Source: Pseudanabaena biceps PCC 7429 (GTDB lineage: Bacteria > Cyanobacteriota > Cyanobacteriia > Pseudanabaenales > Pseudanabaenaceae). From it: DNA of 34,984 bases. Of the stretch, positions 1 to 10,430 are shown in pieces. The DNA lies in assembly GCF_000332215.1 (NCBI RefSeq), contig NZ_ALWB01000018.1, forward strand, positions 1 through 34,984. Direction: 5' to 3'. Both the position numbers and the translations under genes were made by a program. Every line of letters starts with the position of its first letter. Position 1 is the first letter of the stretch. The notes beneath the pieces were generated by a model. The model was not told the DNA's origin. It was given only the letters and a program-made list of their open reading frames with translations, and did not search any database.

Positions 1-97
1 GGTCTAGGTTCGATACTTTCATCTCTGTATTAATATCTGAATCCTCTTTTTGCTTTTTGGTAATTATTTTACCCTTCCATTACGAGCGGAATGTGGG
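1..97. other. Left edge, non-coding tail of the GHKL/SNF2 operon
   Basis: Short AT-rich stretch downstream of the SNF2 helicase stop codon. On the minus strand an ATG at positions 20-22 opens a frame (MKVSNLD) that runs off the edge, 75 bases after the helicase stop. It could be the first codons of a fourth co-oriented gene, but seven codons are too few to support a call. No terminator hairpin is seen here, so the operon may continue to the left. Confidence 0.3.
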
Positions 98-2797
98 TTA
101 GATAATTTTGTTGCAAGCTGGATAAAAAATTGCGATCGCTTGTAAAGTTGGTATTTGAAAAGGTAAGTCAAGTATATGTAAATTTGCTCTCAAAAATATC
201 TCTGCTTGATCTAGTTGTTGATAGATAAATTCACCTGATTCATTTACTAGATCAGAATTTGTATTGCTAGATAGTTGGTTAAGCTGTTGGAGCAGTTGCC
301 AATCTTTTAAAAGTGCAAATTGATTAGAACGCCCTGTAATTGCCGCTATCGCCTGTCTAACATTTATCTGTTTACTAGTTACGCGATCGGCAATCCTAAA
401 AACAAACAGAGGATGCTCAAGGTTGATTAGGCAGGTAACACCCACAGGTAAATCAATTGCTTGTTGTAGTGCTTGACCAAATAGTCGGTGTCCGACTCCA
501 AGCAAGGAAGGCATTGTGGATTTATCACGACGACTGCGCTCAAAATGCATATTTTCATAACGCTTCTGGATAGCTGGTTCTACCAACCAATCATCTGGGG
601 TAATAAAAGACAGTCCTTCAGGAGTTTGGGTAATTCGTCGTTTATTAATGTGCAACATATTAATCAAAAACGGTTGTAGATCTGGCAAATCTACCTGTGG
701 AAGAAGTGGTGATGCTTGCTGAAAATCAAACTTGTCGCAACTGCCAACCATTTCGCGTACAGTAGCGATTGCATCTTTCCCCCCAAACTTTGCAGTTTTG
801 AGATCAAACCACTGGTTTAAATCTTCTTTCTTTCCATTAGCTTCGCTAAATATTTCTTGGAATAATTTCGGCGATGTCATCCCTAACACAAGTTCTAGTA
901 AATCCTCTGGTTCCGCCATTACCGCATCTAACGACTGCATAATATTCTCGATTTTCTGGTTAAGTTTATCCCAAATACGAGTTTCGACAGTATCAGGATT
1001 ACGCAGTGTAATAACTTCTACTATATGCTTTTGTCCATAGCGATTTAAACGACCCACGCGCTGATGTAAACGCATAGGATTCCATGGCAAATCGATATGA
1101 ATGAGTGAGTAACAATTCTCTTGCAAGTCAATACCTTCGCCACCTGCTTCTGTGGACACAAGAAAACGCACTTCACGTTCATTAAACTTCTTAGCAGCAT
1201 TTTCTCGCTTTTCAAATAGCGGTGTTTTATGTCCTTTAACTCCTTCTGCCTTTTCTTCTCCATTAATAAAGGTAATACATCCATCTCCATACTGAGAAAT
1301 TAAAGCTGACATGAGGAGTGATTGAGTCGCTTTGTATTCTGTAAAAAATAGAACTTGGCGATCAGCAAAACGAGTTTCTAAGATATTTAGAATTGCAGTG
1401 ATTTTTGTCTCCGTCTCTACCTTTTGAGCAGCGGTAATCAAATCCTCTAGCCAAGGTATTTCATTTTCAACAAGGCGTAAATTTTCAGTTAGTGCTAATA
1501 TTTCTTCTTCTAATTGAGATAGTTCATCGCTTGTTTGAATATCTTCTTCTTCAAACTGTGAGATGAGTGTACGGTCAATTTTCTGTTTTTGCTGCTGAGC
1601 TACTTCTAGCTTCTTTAAATTTTCTCGATTACGTTGTAAACGTCTTTCTAATGCACGTCTAATTGCGGCAACTGAACTGGAAGCAAGCTTTTGCATACAG
1701 ATAAGAATTAACATAACAGCTCGCTGATTGAAATCATCAAGTCCAGATGCGTATGCTTTACCTGTAAGAATAAAATCAGTTAGCTTTTCATAAAATTCTG
1801 CTTCAGATTCTGAATAGCTATATGTTTCAGAAGATACGGTATGAGGCGAAAAAAGCTTTTTCCCTTTCATATCAGTAACAGATTGTTTATTATTACGGAG
1901 CATCACTTGACGCAGCAATCGCATTTGGGTTTGTAGATTTATTTCTGATGAAACAGCCAGTTTTGGGTTGAATAAGTCATCACGCAATAATTTTAAAAGT
2001 GCAAAAAATTGGTAGTGTTTACCACGATGAGGTGTACCAGAAAAGAAAACTGCTGATTTGACTCTTTTAAATTCGTTGATGAGACGATCAATAAAGCTGT
2101 AACCAAGCGTCATTTCTTTTTCATCGGCATTAAGGTGATGTGCTTCATCAATAATTAATAAATCCCAAGGTTCTGCTTCAAACATCCGTTTATGGCGACC
2201 TCGGCTATCTTTCCTCAAAGTAGGCAATGAGGCAACAACTTGATGACTAGTATTCCAAAAATCGCTCTTAGGAGTGTCTGCTTCGGTTGTATATTTCGTC
2301 AGGCGAATATCAAACATCGTGCGTAGACGATACTGCCATTGCTCGACTAGCGAAGCAGGACAAAGTATGAGAATACGTTTAACTACACCTTTATTGAGCA
2401 ATGTCCAAAGAATCAAGCCTGCTTCAATAGTTTTCCCAAGTCCTACGTCATCAGCAACGAGCCATCTCGTGGGCATTTCTTGCACAACTCGGCGACATAC
2501 CCAAAGTTGGTGGGGTAATAAATCAATTCGCGCTAAGGAAAAAACACCCCATACATCATTAATCGATCTGATTGCTAATGCTTGAATTTTGGCTAATACT
2601 TCAGTCGAATCATGCCATTCTGAGGATAGAAGTGCTTCTTGTAAGGATTGTAAAAGTTTAATTTCGTGCTTAGGGCATTCATGTATATCGCCACTATCAA
2701 ACCGAACGATGACTGTCCCCTCATCGTCTAATCGAACTTCTCCTGTGCCAAAAATAGCATGAGTTACGCGATCGCCTTTTTTAAATATTCTGGTCAC
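98..2797 (-). CDS. SNF2/RapA-type superfamily II helicase
   Basis: ATP-dependent DNA translocase or remodeller of the SNF2 family, 899 aa. Residues 8-48 look like a small SH3/DUF3553-type beta domain (KKGDRV..FGTGEV). The helicase core follows: Q-motif-like LLPHQLWV (93-100), Walker A DDVGLGKT (116-123), DEAH near 214-220, motif III SGTP near 255, and the second RecA lobe with EAGGEGIDLQ and motif VI HQRVGRLNRYGQ near 580. A charged coiled-coil insert lies at roughly 385-455. About 250 residues after the core have no recognised motif. The start is GTG, two bases after the stop of the giant upstream gene, so translation is probably coupled. DISARM DrmD is also a SNF2 helicase, but no other DISARM gene is present. 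Helicase identity is firm; the system role is inferred from the neighbours. Confidence 0.9.
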   Translation of the reverse strand: MTRIFKKGDRVTHAIFGTGEVRLDDEGTVIVRFDSGDIHECPKHEIKLLQSLQEALLSSEWHDSTEVLAKIQALAIRSINDVWGVFSLARIDLLPHQLWVCRRVVQEMPTRWLVADDVGLGKTIEAGLILWTLLNKGVVKRILILCPASLVEQWQYRLRTMFDIRLTKYTTEADTPKSDFWNTSHQVVASLPTLRKDSRGRHKRMFEAEPWDLLIIDEAHHLNADEKEMTLGYSFIDRLINEFKRVKSAVFFSGTPHRGKHYQFFALLKLLRDDLFNPKLAVSSEINLQTQMRLLRQVMLRNNKQSVTDMKGKKLFSPHTVSSETYSYSESEAEFYEKLTDFILTGKAYASGLDDFNQRAVMLILICMQKLASSSVAAIRRALERRLQRNRENLKKLEVAQQQKQKIDRTLISQFEEEDIQTSDELSQLEEEILALTENLRLVENEIPWLEDLITAAQKVETETKITAILNILETRFADRQVLFFTEYKATQSLLMSALISQYGDGCITFINGEEKAEGVKGHKTPLFEKRENAAKKFNEREVRFLVSTEAGGEGIDLQENCYSLIHIDLPWNPMRLHQRVGRLNRYGQKHIVEVITLRNPDTVETRIWDKLNQKIENIMQSLDAVMAEPEDLLELVLGMTSPKLFQEIFSEANGKKEDLNQWFDLKTAKFGGKDAIATVREMVGSCDKFDFQQASPLLPQVDLPDLQPFLINMLHINKRRITQTPEGLSFITPDDWLVEPAIQKRYENMHFERSRRDKSTMPSLLGVGHRLFGQALQQAIDLPVGVTCLINLEHPLFVFRIADRVTSKQINVRQAIAAITGRSNQFALLKDWQLLQQLNQLSSNTNSDLVNESGEFIYQQLDQAEIFLRANLHILDLPFQIPTLQAIAIFYPACNKII

Positions 2798-2799
2798 TT

Positions 2800-5700
2800 T
2801 TAGTTATCCTCATCAATAAAGTCATAGTCTTCTCTAATTGGAATGCTATCTAATTGTAGATCTCTTACTCTTTCAGAGTTCCCAGAATATAATTCAAATG
2901 GGATATCAAAAGCATTTTCAAATGTAGGTGAAATATTTAGTGACAACTCATTGATTTTCTCAGCTAGGAAGCTAGAAATAAATCCAGAGTATGTAGGATT
3001 AGGGTTATCCAGCCCTGAGCATCCCAAACGGGTTAATAGTCGTCTCACGTTGTAGCGAGGGACAAAACAGTGCTGAATTACTTGATTTTTGGGATGTATT
3101 ACTCCAAGACGAACTAGCTCTCTGATTACAAAATTTAGACCAATACCTAGATTTAGTGGAGGTGCATTTAGAGGGCTACCTTGAAACGCGGGATTTATAG
3201 ATGGTGCAGTAATTTGAGCTAGATTAATAAATGTGTGTTGATCAATTGTTTTAAAGATGTGTATGTACTGATCCAGATATCTGGCAGTACGGTAAATAGA
3301 TGGAAATTTTTCCATCCAATAATTCCATTGAGTACGATCAACCTGCGGATCGATATATTGATCAAGAACATTCATCCAGTCGCTATAAAGGTTCTGTGGA
3401 TCTGGTCTTGAGAAAATATCCCACCAACCATTGTGCAGACAAAAACGGATAAAGTTTCGATGAGATTCATGCTTAGTTCTTCCCATTTTGTGGGTAAATC
3501 CAAGAAAGAATAACATCATCCAAGCACTGCGATCTTCTTGTTGAATTAGGTTACAAAAGTCATCAAACGGCTTAGGGTAAAGGCGTTGATTGTACTTGTC
3601 TATCTCCCGACTATAGTTGTCTTGCCACCATTCAGAGATTCTACGCAAGAGGTCATCAGGGTTTGCCAAAACTATATCATTAGGCTCGTAGTCGTTATTA
3701 TTAGGTATATATCCAGCTAAATTGTTACTATCACCAGTTATTTGATCCCAAGAACGTTTACCTTCGATCGCTTCATTAACTCTCAACTGATAGGCATTAA
3801 CAGTTAATATTGCCTGAATAGCTTGGTTGTTTTCCATCCAAGTTCCAATAATTGAATTTTTTGAATTTTTCAATATCTCAGTAAATAATTGTTTCTTCTC
3901 TCCCTTATTCAGATATTCAAGAACAGCATTTTGCATTTCACTAGTATTCGCACGGATTGCCCATCCAGTCATTTCTTCAGGGCTAATCGTTTCTCTTCGT
4001 TCCCGACATATTAAGAAAAAAGTTCTTCCACTATCTATGTAATTTTCGTTTAGTAAGCGATCATTAGGGGCAAATGCAGCTAATAGTTGCTCTTCTCGCT
4101 CCCTTGCGTCACAAATTAAAATATTAGATGGATTAATATATTCACCATTTTGATTGCAAAATAGTGCGGTTTGCAAAATATTTCTGATCTCCTGATATTC
4201 ACCAGATTCAGATATTTGAATTTTTCTTAAAAGCTCGTCTGTTAAAACTTCTCCAACACGCGAAGCTTGATCAGGGGTAATAGAATTTACATCTTCTACG
4301 CCAATTTCCCAAGATAAAATATTATGAAAACTGACAGTTCTAGGTGATCTATTTGATATTGAACTGCCCAATAATCTTCTAACTATTTCCCAATTGCTAG
4401 CATTTACAACTTTATTCGGTGAATAATTTGATTGAAATCCTGACCAAGATGTAATCAGTCGAAAATATTCTTCATAATCTTGCTTAGAGATAAATCCCTG
4501 AAGAACGTATTTTACATCTGGAACAGAAACTAAGCATTGATAGCTACCAGACAAGCCATTTGGCAATGCACGATGTCTAGTTATAAGTTGTCCTATACTT
4601 TGACCAAATATAGCTTTAAGAATGCTTTTTGCTGATTCGTCAAGATCTTTTTTAAGCCAATCAACTACTAACACTTCGCATATAAACTGCCAGAATTCAT
4701 AGGCACTGACATTATTATCAATTTGTAGCGCCTCAATTAAAGATGCAAGACTAGTTTGAGTCGAGTCAAAAAGATGGATTAATGCGTCTGCTAGACTTTT
4801 ACCAATATTTTGGGCAGTTGCTAAATTATTAGGAGAGTTACGATCTAAGCTAGTTCTGCCAGTGGTTATGTCAAACTTTCCATTAATAGCAAAACGCAAA
4901 CTTAATTTCTCCTTGGTAGGAGCAGTTACCCAAAAAGTTGGTATATCTTTCAGAGGGGATCTGTTATCTGATAGATTCTGAGGAAATACGATCGCAATTT
5001 CTGCATCGTCTAATTGAAAACATAGAGTATTGTGCGTTTGCCACCCTTGCTCATTATTAAGCTTGATCTGACCCACTGCAATGCGGTTACTATTGAAAAG
5101 GTTGGTTGCATTCCAGTTGATGTCCACTACCCTATCTTGAGATCGGTCAGCAAACTTGCATTTCTTAAGCGATCTAGAAAAAGCTAGTAATAGACCAAGA
5201 GAGGTCTTAAATTCATGAGTGATTTCTTGAGGGTTGGTATTCAAACTTTGAACAAAAGGTAGATCGATTAAAGTACCGCCCAATCCGTCTAAATTGGGAA
5301 CTATCTCTGTTAGGCTCTGTTTATAACCTTTTATTAATTGATAATCTTGTTCTGCTTGATTAGTTCTAGGCAAAGCCACAGGTAACAAGCCAGATTCAAT
5401 GGAAAAGCTCATATCTCCACTGATGACTTTAGGTTCATTACAGATCAGATAAACTGACTTAAATCCTAATCCAAATTTTCCAGTTACATTCTCTGACTTA
5501 TCAGAGATGTTGAAAGATAACATCTTTAACAGGTCACGATCAAAACCGCGATCGCTAAAATCATTATTAGCTCCAGCATTTGGTAAATTAAATACATTTA
5601 TAGGTCTTCCCCAGTGCATGATTCTCAGCCCTTGAAGACTTATTTCAAATACAAAAGTTCTCTTTCGATCATCTAGTGCATTGTTTGTCATTCCTAGTAA

Positions 5701-8307
5701 CTCTGTTAACGCATCATCAGCGTTTTGAAATAGTTCAAAGGGAATACTATTTACATCATAACCATATTGTCCGCAACCAATTTTGCAACGAATTGATTCC
5801 AAAACATGATGACTGACATCTAGATTATTAGTCACTAGATTCTCAATCTCAGTAATAGTTTTACTAATTTCTTCTTGCTTAATAGACTGTCTTGCTCTTA
5901 AAGCAGGTGAGCTTTGCCTTTCTTCGGCAGTGAGTTGATAGCGTAGCTCTTCCCATCTCTTCAATTTTTGCTTGAGTTCGTCGTTTCTATTTTTAACGCC
6001 TAAGGTATCCAGAGTATGACGTAAATCTTCAAGAATATGCTTTCTAGTTACCTCAATATCTAATTGCCTAGATGTACGAATATCTTCCCAAACTTCTTCA
6101 ATGCGCTGACTAGAGCCAGTGATGTCACCAAATTTTTTGACTGATCTAAATAAGATATCCTTCAACTGATGTGAGTTGCTATTAGTTACGGTAAGTTGTC
6201 TAAGAGAAATTTGAGTAGTTGCATAATTTAAGTTTCCAATAAATATATGTTCTAGATTTTCGCTCGAAACTCTCATTGCACTTATACAATTATCTAGTAA
6301 ATTTTGCACCTCAATAGTTTGATTGCTATCAGATACAATCCTAATTACAAAGCGTCTACTTTTAACATCAGTACCAAAGACTAATCTATCCCTTAATTCT
6401 TCAAAATCTCTCCTTTGAAGGTAACCTTGTGCAAGTTGTCTAGTCTGTACATCAGAGCCAGTTAATAGACATACAAATAAACCTATAAGTTCAGAAGAAA
6501 TATAGGGAAGCCAAGATCGGAAGTATTTTTCTAAAATATTTGCGTTCTGATTTGTTGGAAAATTTAAGTTGTTTTTGGAATTAGAAGAACTTACTGCTAA
6601 TATACCTGATGTCGTTTTTGGGTTGATTTTAGAGTCCAAATAAGAAGCAAGGATATCTCTCTGTTCTGAGCTTAAAATAGATTCTAGAATAATGCCAGTA
6701 AATTGCTTTCCATCGCATAGCTTAGAAGGATTTTCCCATTGACCCAAAGAGTTTAATAGTTTGATATTAGGCAATATTTTGTCACGAAATTGAGGATACT
6801 TACAAGCTAAAGTTAAGTATTGATTAAAAATCCTAACTGACCTATTTGAAGCAGATGCATGATTATTAGTAATCCAATTTAATACGTTTGTTAAAACATT
6901 AGTATTACTAATTGGTTTTAATATTTCGGGTAAAAAATATTCCTTGAATTGCTCTTCAGACATTCTATTGGTTAGAGTCAAAATTGGAAACTCTTCAAAT
7001 CCATCTAAAATCCCACGAAAATCTCTAATATCCAAATTATCTTGAATCAAATCACCTATCCAATAGTTATCAACTAAACCAATTACTACTCCAATTTGTT
7101 GTAATGCAGCTTCGCCAGAAGTGAATAGGGTTTTTAATCTAGAATCATTTAGACAAACATCAATATCATTCTGTAAGAGTCTGGGTGTAACATAATCGCA
7201 AATATCACGTATTTCCTTAGGAGATAATATTTCCGATATTTCTCTGTTTAATTCAGGATAATTTATAACCTGCTGAGGGGTTACAGGTCTATTATCAATA
7301 TCAATAAGCCATTTAGAATTTTGTAGTTTACCAAAATTAGGAGTGGAGACTGTTTGACTTCTATCTTGAAGTATTCTTAGCGTATCTAGAATGAGAGGAC
7401 AATTATTAGAAACATTAGGAAAGTAAGCTTGATCTAGCAAAAAGCTCAAGATGTTGTTCTCAAACCAATCAGTGCATATATCCCTTAAATTTTTCTGAGT
7501 TCTAAGTGCATTTCTAACGCCATCAGCAAGCATTGATAAAGTCACTAGATTACTACTTCTATCAATACTAAGAATACGCTCTAAGCCTTCTTCCAAAATC
7601 TGTAATTCTTTGACAGAGCAGAAAACAACATTTGTAGGAGCAACTACTTCACCTGACTGCAAAGGGAGCCATGAGGTTGATCTCAAGATTCTCTTTTGTT
7701 CATCCGTGGCTTGAGGAAAGAGCCTTAGTAGTATTTCGGCATAATGTGCTGGGTTAGGCTGTTTAACAATAAAATTAATAGCACTTTGTGGAGTCCATTC
7801 TGGAATCCAATCAGGTCTTTGGGTATTTTGAACTAGTATTACTACTTCTGCTAAAAGCGGATCTAAGTCAAAGTTAGGATTGACTCTATAAGTATGCTCA
7901 TTAATTTGAGTAAAGCTACCCGTAGTTGTTTCATGCAACTTCAGACTGCGCCATAGATCTTGTCGATTGAAACTACTAACCTGTCTTAGTAGTTCATCTC
8001 TTTCTTGAGCGGATAAAAGACGAGGATTAATCAGAGTTGGCTGAATTCTGTCAAGAATATTGCTTAATATTAGTTCTTGAATCCTTAAACTCGCCCATTG
8101 TCCTTTAGGTATGGTATCTGCAATTTTTGAATCTAAAATACGCCAAGTTTCAATAACTGTTCTTGCAATTGCAACCCACAAGTTGCTTTGCTCTGATTCT
8201 GAGACAATATACAGAATCTCTTGACTATCGTAGCGATCGCGATCGCCATGTAATAAAAATCTGATTTCGTAAAAATTTGTATGTAAACCAATGTTGATAG
8301 TATTCAT
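2800..8307 (-). CDS. Giant 1835-aa protein with central GHKL (Hsp90/sacsin-like) ATPase domain
   Basis: I do not recognise a named family for the full length. About 800 N-terminal residues have no motif I can name. A charged helical segment follows (about 770-835), then a GHKL ATPase domain with N-box FELFQNADDA near 855-865 and the glycine lid TGKFGLGFKSVY near 943-954. The remaining roughly 850 residues are unassigned. The N-box Glu/Asn/Asp and GxGxG-type lid suggest real ATP binding, as in Hsp90, MutL and sacsin. The ATPase domain is central rather than N-terminal, which is unusual for this superfamily. The gene starts two bases after the 706-aa GHKL gene and ends two bases before the helicase, so the three probably form one unit. 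HIP1 sites are sparser and the gene is more AT-rich than the brx genes, which suggests a separate origin. Role in defence is inferred from context. Confidence 0.75.
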   Translation of the reverse strand: MNTINIGLHTNFYEIRFLLHGDRDRYDSQEILYIVSESEQSNLWVAIARTVIETWRILDSKIADTIPKGQWASLRIQELILSNILDRIQPTLINPRLLSAQERDELLRQVSSFNRQDLWRSLKLHETTTGSFTQINEHTYRVNPNFDLDPLLAEVVILVQNTQRPDWIPEWTPQSAINFIVKQPNPAHYAEILLRLFPQATDEQKRILRSTSWLPLQSGEVVAPTNVVFCSVKELQILEEGLERILSIDRSSNLVTLSMLADGVRNALRTQKNLRDICTDWFENNILSFLLDQAYFPNVSNNCPLILDTLRILQDRSQTVSTPNFGKLQNSKWLIDIDNRPVTPQQVINYPELNREISEILSPKEIRDICDYVTPRLLQNDIDVCLNDSRLKTLFTSGEAALQQIGVVIGLVDNYWIGDLIQDNLDIRDFRGILDGFEEFPILTLTNRMSEEQFKEYFLPEILKPISNTNVLTNVLNWITNNHASASNRSVRIFNQYLTLACKYPQFRDKILPNIKLLNSLGQWENPSKLCDGKQFTGIILESILSSEQRDILASYLDSKINPKTTSGILAVSSSNSKNNLNFPTNQNANILEKYFRSWLPYISSELIGLFVCLLTGSDVQTRQLAQGYLQRRDFEELRDRLVFGTDVKSRRFVIRIVSDSNQTIEVQNLLDNCISAMRVSSENLEHIFIGNLNYATTQISLRQLTVTNSNSHQLKDILFRSVKKFGDITGSSQRIEEVWEDIRTSRQLDIEVTRKHILEDLRHTLDTLGVKNRNDELKQKLKRWEELRYQLTAEERQSSPALRARQSIKQEEISKTITEIENLVTNNLDVSHHVLESIRCKIGCGQYGYDVNSIPFELFQNADDALTELLGMTNNALDDRKRTFVFEISLQGLRIMHWGRPINVFNLPNAGANNDFSDRGFDRDLLKMLSFNISDKSENVTGKFGLGFKSVYLICNEPKVISGDMSFSIESGLLPVALPRTNQAEQDYQLIKGYKQSLTEIVPNLDGLGGTLIDLPFVQSLNTNPQEITHEFKTSLGLLLAFSRSLKKCKFADRSQDRVVDINWNATNLFNSNRIAVGQIKLNNEQGWQTHNTLCFQLDDAEIAIVFPQNLSDNRSPLKDIPTFWVTAPTKEKLSLRFAINGKFDITTGRTSLDRNSPNNLATAQNIGKSLADALIHLFDSTQTSLASLIEALQIDNNVSAYEFWQFICEVLVVDWLKKDLDESAKSILKAIFGQSIGQLITRHRALPNGLSGSYQCLVSVPDVKYVLQGFISKQDYEEYFRLITSWSGFQSNYSPNKVVNASNWEIVRRLLGSSISNRSPRTVSFHNILSWEIGVEDVNSITPDQASRVGEVLTDELLRKIQISESGEYQEIRNILQTALFCNQNGEYINPSNILICDAREREEQLLAAFAPNDRLLNENYIDSGRTFFLICRERRETISPEEMTGWAIRANTSEMQNAVLEYLNKGEKKQLFTEILKNSKNSIIGTWMENNQAIQAILTVNAYQLRVNEAIEGKRSWDQITGDSNNLAGYIPNNNDYEPNDIVLANPDDLLRRISEWWQDNYSREIDKYNQRLYPKPFDDFCNLIQQEDRSAWMMLFFLGFTHKMGRTKHESHRNFIRFCLHNGWWDIFSRPDPQNLYSDWMNVLDQYIDPQVDRTQWNYWMEKFPSIYRTARYLDQYIHIFKTIDQHTFINLAQITAPSINPAFQGSPLNAPPLNLGIGLNFVIRELVRLGVIHPKNQVIQHCFVPRYNVRRLLTRLGCSGLDNPNPTYSGFISSFLAEKINELSLNISPTFENAFDIPFELYSGNSERVRDLQLDSIPIREDYDFIDEDN

Positions 8308-8309
8308 AG

Positions 8310-10430
8310 TTAGATTAATTTCCTTAGTAAGTTTTGACGATCGCCTAGACTTGATAGCTTAGGTTTTAGCCTAAGAAAGTCTAGACAGGAACTTCGATTA
8401 CATTCTCTAATCGTTTCCTCAAAAAGGATGAGAGCTATGCGTTGCTCAACGAGAAAAATTTGTGTATCGCTTAATGCCTCAGCCAGAGCAGTCGCCCAGT
8501 CTTGAGAGTAGTAAGTAGTATCTATAAATATTCTCTTTTCCTGTTGAGCATTTTCTAGCTCTCTAATAGATAGGTAACGGTAATTAGTACTTGTATTTTG
8601 CTGGATTACTTTAGCTTTAATAAATTGAGCATCTTGAGCATCTTTATTTATTGCCAAAATTAATTGTTTTTTATCAGAAACAGATTCTAAAACACTAACT
8701 ATGAAATTAAAAACTTCTTGTTTGTCTAAATCTGACATTGAATTTAGATCAAGTTGACAATCAATTAATTGTGAAATTTCCTGCGATCGCCAATGTCCCC
8801 ATAAGTGACTATCAAAAAGATTAGATTTTTTTGGATCGATCAAAAAGTAATCTTCTGCATACTTACTCAACTGTGGTAATGTTTGCCAAATTTGCTTAGA
8901 AGGAATAGTAGGTAAAGAACGCATTGGCTTAGATCTATGATCGACTAAATGCCAACGATTTCCAGATCGATGAATACGATAGACGATCGCTGAATTCAGG
9001 CAAAGACCTGATTTAAAGATTTGGCTCTTATACAAGGAAGACTGCGCGATCGCCGAACATATTAACGATATTTCCTCTTCAGGTATTTGTAAATTCTCAA
9101 TAAAATTCCATAACGCACTTAAAGCTAGTGGTAACGTGCCTTTTGCAACTAAAAACTCGTTCCATTGTCTTGCGATTGGTGACTCTACCTCTTCTATTCC
9201 ATCACGAACTCCTTTTAGGAACTCAATGTAGCGCCGCCCAGAGTCAAGAAAAAAATAGCCATGCAGTAAAAACGTATAGTCCCACTTGCTATCAATGTCG
9301 ATTTGTTCAAACTCAGCTATATCTCTCTCATCGTCTGCAACGGGCAAAAAGACTGCCCATTGAATTAACAATTTCCCTGTTTGAGCGGAAGATTTTGTGC
9401 GTGAAATGATCGCAGAACAATGAGAATCAGGCTTGTCTGGAGTATTTTTAGGGTTGCCTTTATCATCCTCTGTAAGTCTTTGTGGCCAATTTGGAGAGTC
9501 GTAAATCGTTTTTACTAAATTATTTTCTAGCTTAATCTCTTTGCCGAGATACTGAACAAAATCTTGATTGTCAGATCTATTTACCCCTCCATCAAAAGAT
9601 CTCACTATGTTTGGCTCTAGAGAATCCCGATCGCTTGATTCACTATCATGACGCTGAGATACACTAAACTGCTTTTCCAGTCTACCTGAGTCAGATGCAA
9701 TCCAGTAATTCACCGTGTTTAGCGATCGCAGCATAGGCAGTAGAGTCGCAACTTTTACATCTAGCCTTTCTGAAAGGTGATGGCTTATAGAATCAATATT
9801 GGGATAGGTATTTGACAAAATCCAGCGATCGCGATCTGACTCTTGACGCAAAGGTATCCATAAAACAAAAAACTGCTGATCTGCTTGAATTAGCCCTTGC
9901 GCCTGTAAGTAATCCGTTAAATATTGTCTGTCTGTTGACGATATTCCCTCCCAATCTGGGCGTTGGATATCCTGCCAGACTGGATTCATTGGGTCAACTT
10001 GCTTTGCCCAAGGATTAACGAAGGCTTGATACTCTTTTTCTTTACTCGACTTTGCTAAGTAGAAAAATGCTTCACAAAAATGGAAGATACTCTTCTGTCC
10101 TAAGCCAAACTTACCAACCTTACTGGTATCCGATGCATTAAGATCCGCACCAAACCAAAGTATAGCGCGTTCATCTTTATCTGAAAAATCTCCATTATTG
10201 ATAAAAACTAGAGCTGGTCTTTTTAGCAGTGGGTGACTGATATCAGGGTTAAGACTTTTTGATTTGAGATTTTGCACTAGGGCGATATGCAATGTACTTG
10301 CCCCCCCATCGTTAGCATTCTGAATAATTTCTTTAATAACGGGAAATCCTTCTTTGTACCTCTCTTTGAGCAAAGTTTGAATTTGATTAATAATTGCGAT
10401 CGAAGGAGTCGAAAATCCCGTGTATGACAT
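8310..10430 (-). CDS. GHKL (sacsin/Hsp90-like) ATPase, 706 aa
   Basis: The N-terminus carries a clear GHKL nucleotide-binding fold: N-box IKEIIQNANDGGAS (Glu34, Asn38, Asp41), VFINNGDF at 75-82 (G1 region), and the ATP lid VGKFGLGQKSIFHF at 105-118. This matches the sacsin N-terminal ATPase-like group, in which the nucleotide site lies within the first 120 residues. The remaining 580 residues have no motif I can name. It is the first gene of the three-gene run and is followed after two bases by a second, much larger GHKL protein. Two different GHKL ATPases in tandem suggest a heteromeric clamp or chaperone-like assembly, as GHKL domains usually dimerise on ATP; that is inference. Iyer, Abhiman and Aravind described GHKL ATPases (paraMORC) in restriction-modification operons with helicases, a loose parallel. 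Confidence 0.8.
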   Translation of the reverse strand: MSYTGFSTPSIAIINQIQTLLKERYKEGFPVIKEIIQNANDGGASTLHIALVQNLKSKSLNPDISHPLLKRPALVFINNGDFSDKDERAILWFGADLNASDTSKVGKFGLGQKSIFHFCEAFFYLAKSSKEKEYQAFVNPWAKQVDPMNPVWQDIQRPDWEGISSTDRQYLTDYLQAQGLIQADQQFFVLWIPLRQESDRDRWILSNTYPNIDSISHHLSERLDVKVATLLPMLRSLNTVNYWIASDSGRLEKQFSVSQRHDSESSDRDSLEPNIVRSFDGGVNRSDNQDFVQYLGKEIKLENNLVKTIYDSPNWPQRLTEDDKGNPKNTPDKPDSHCSAIISRTKSSAQTGKLLIQWAVFLPVADDERDIAEFEQIDIDSKWDYTFLLHGYFFLDSGRRYIEFLKGVRDGIEEVESPIARQWNEFLVAKGTLPLALSALWNFIENLQIPEEEISLICSAIAQSSLYKSQIFKSGLCLNSAIVYRIHRSGNRWHLVDHRSKPMRSLPTIPSKQIWQTLPQLSKYAEDYFLIDPKKSNLFDSHLWGHWRSQEISQLIDCQLDLNSMSDLDKQEVFNFIVSVLESVSDKKQLILAINKDAQDAQFIKAKVIQQNTSTNYRYLSIRELENAQQEKRIFIDTTYYSQDWATALAEALSDTQIFLVEQRIALILFEETIRECNRSSCLDFLRLKPKLSSLGDRQNLLRKLI

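Noticed and set aside
98-2797. DISARM drmD
   Set aside because: The SNF2 helicase alone resembles DrmD in type, but drmA, drmB, drmC and a DISARM methylase are absent; its partners are GHKL proteins.
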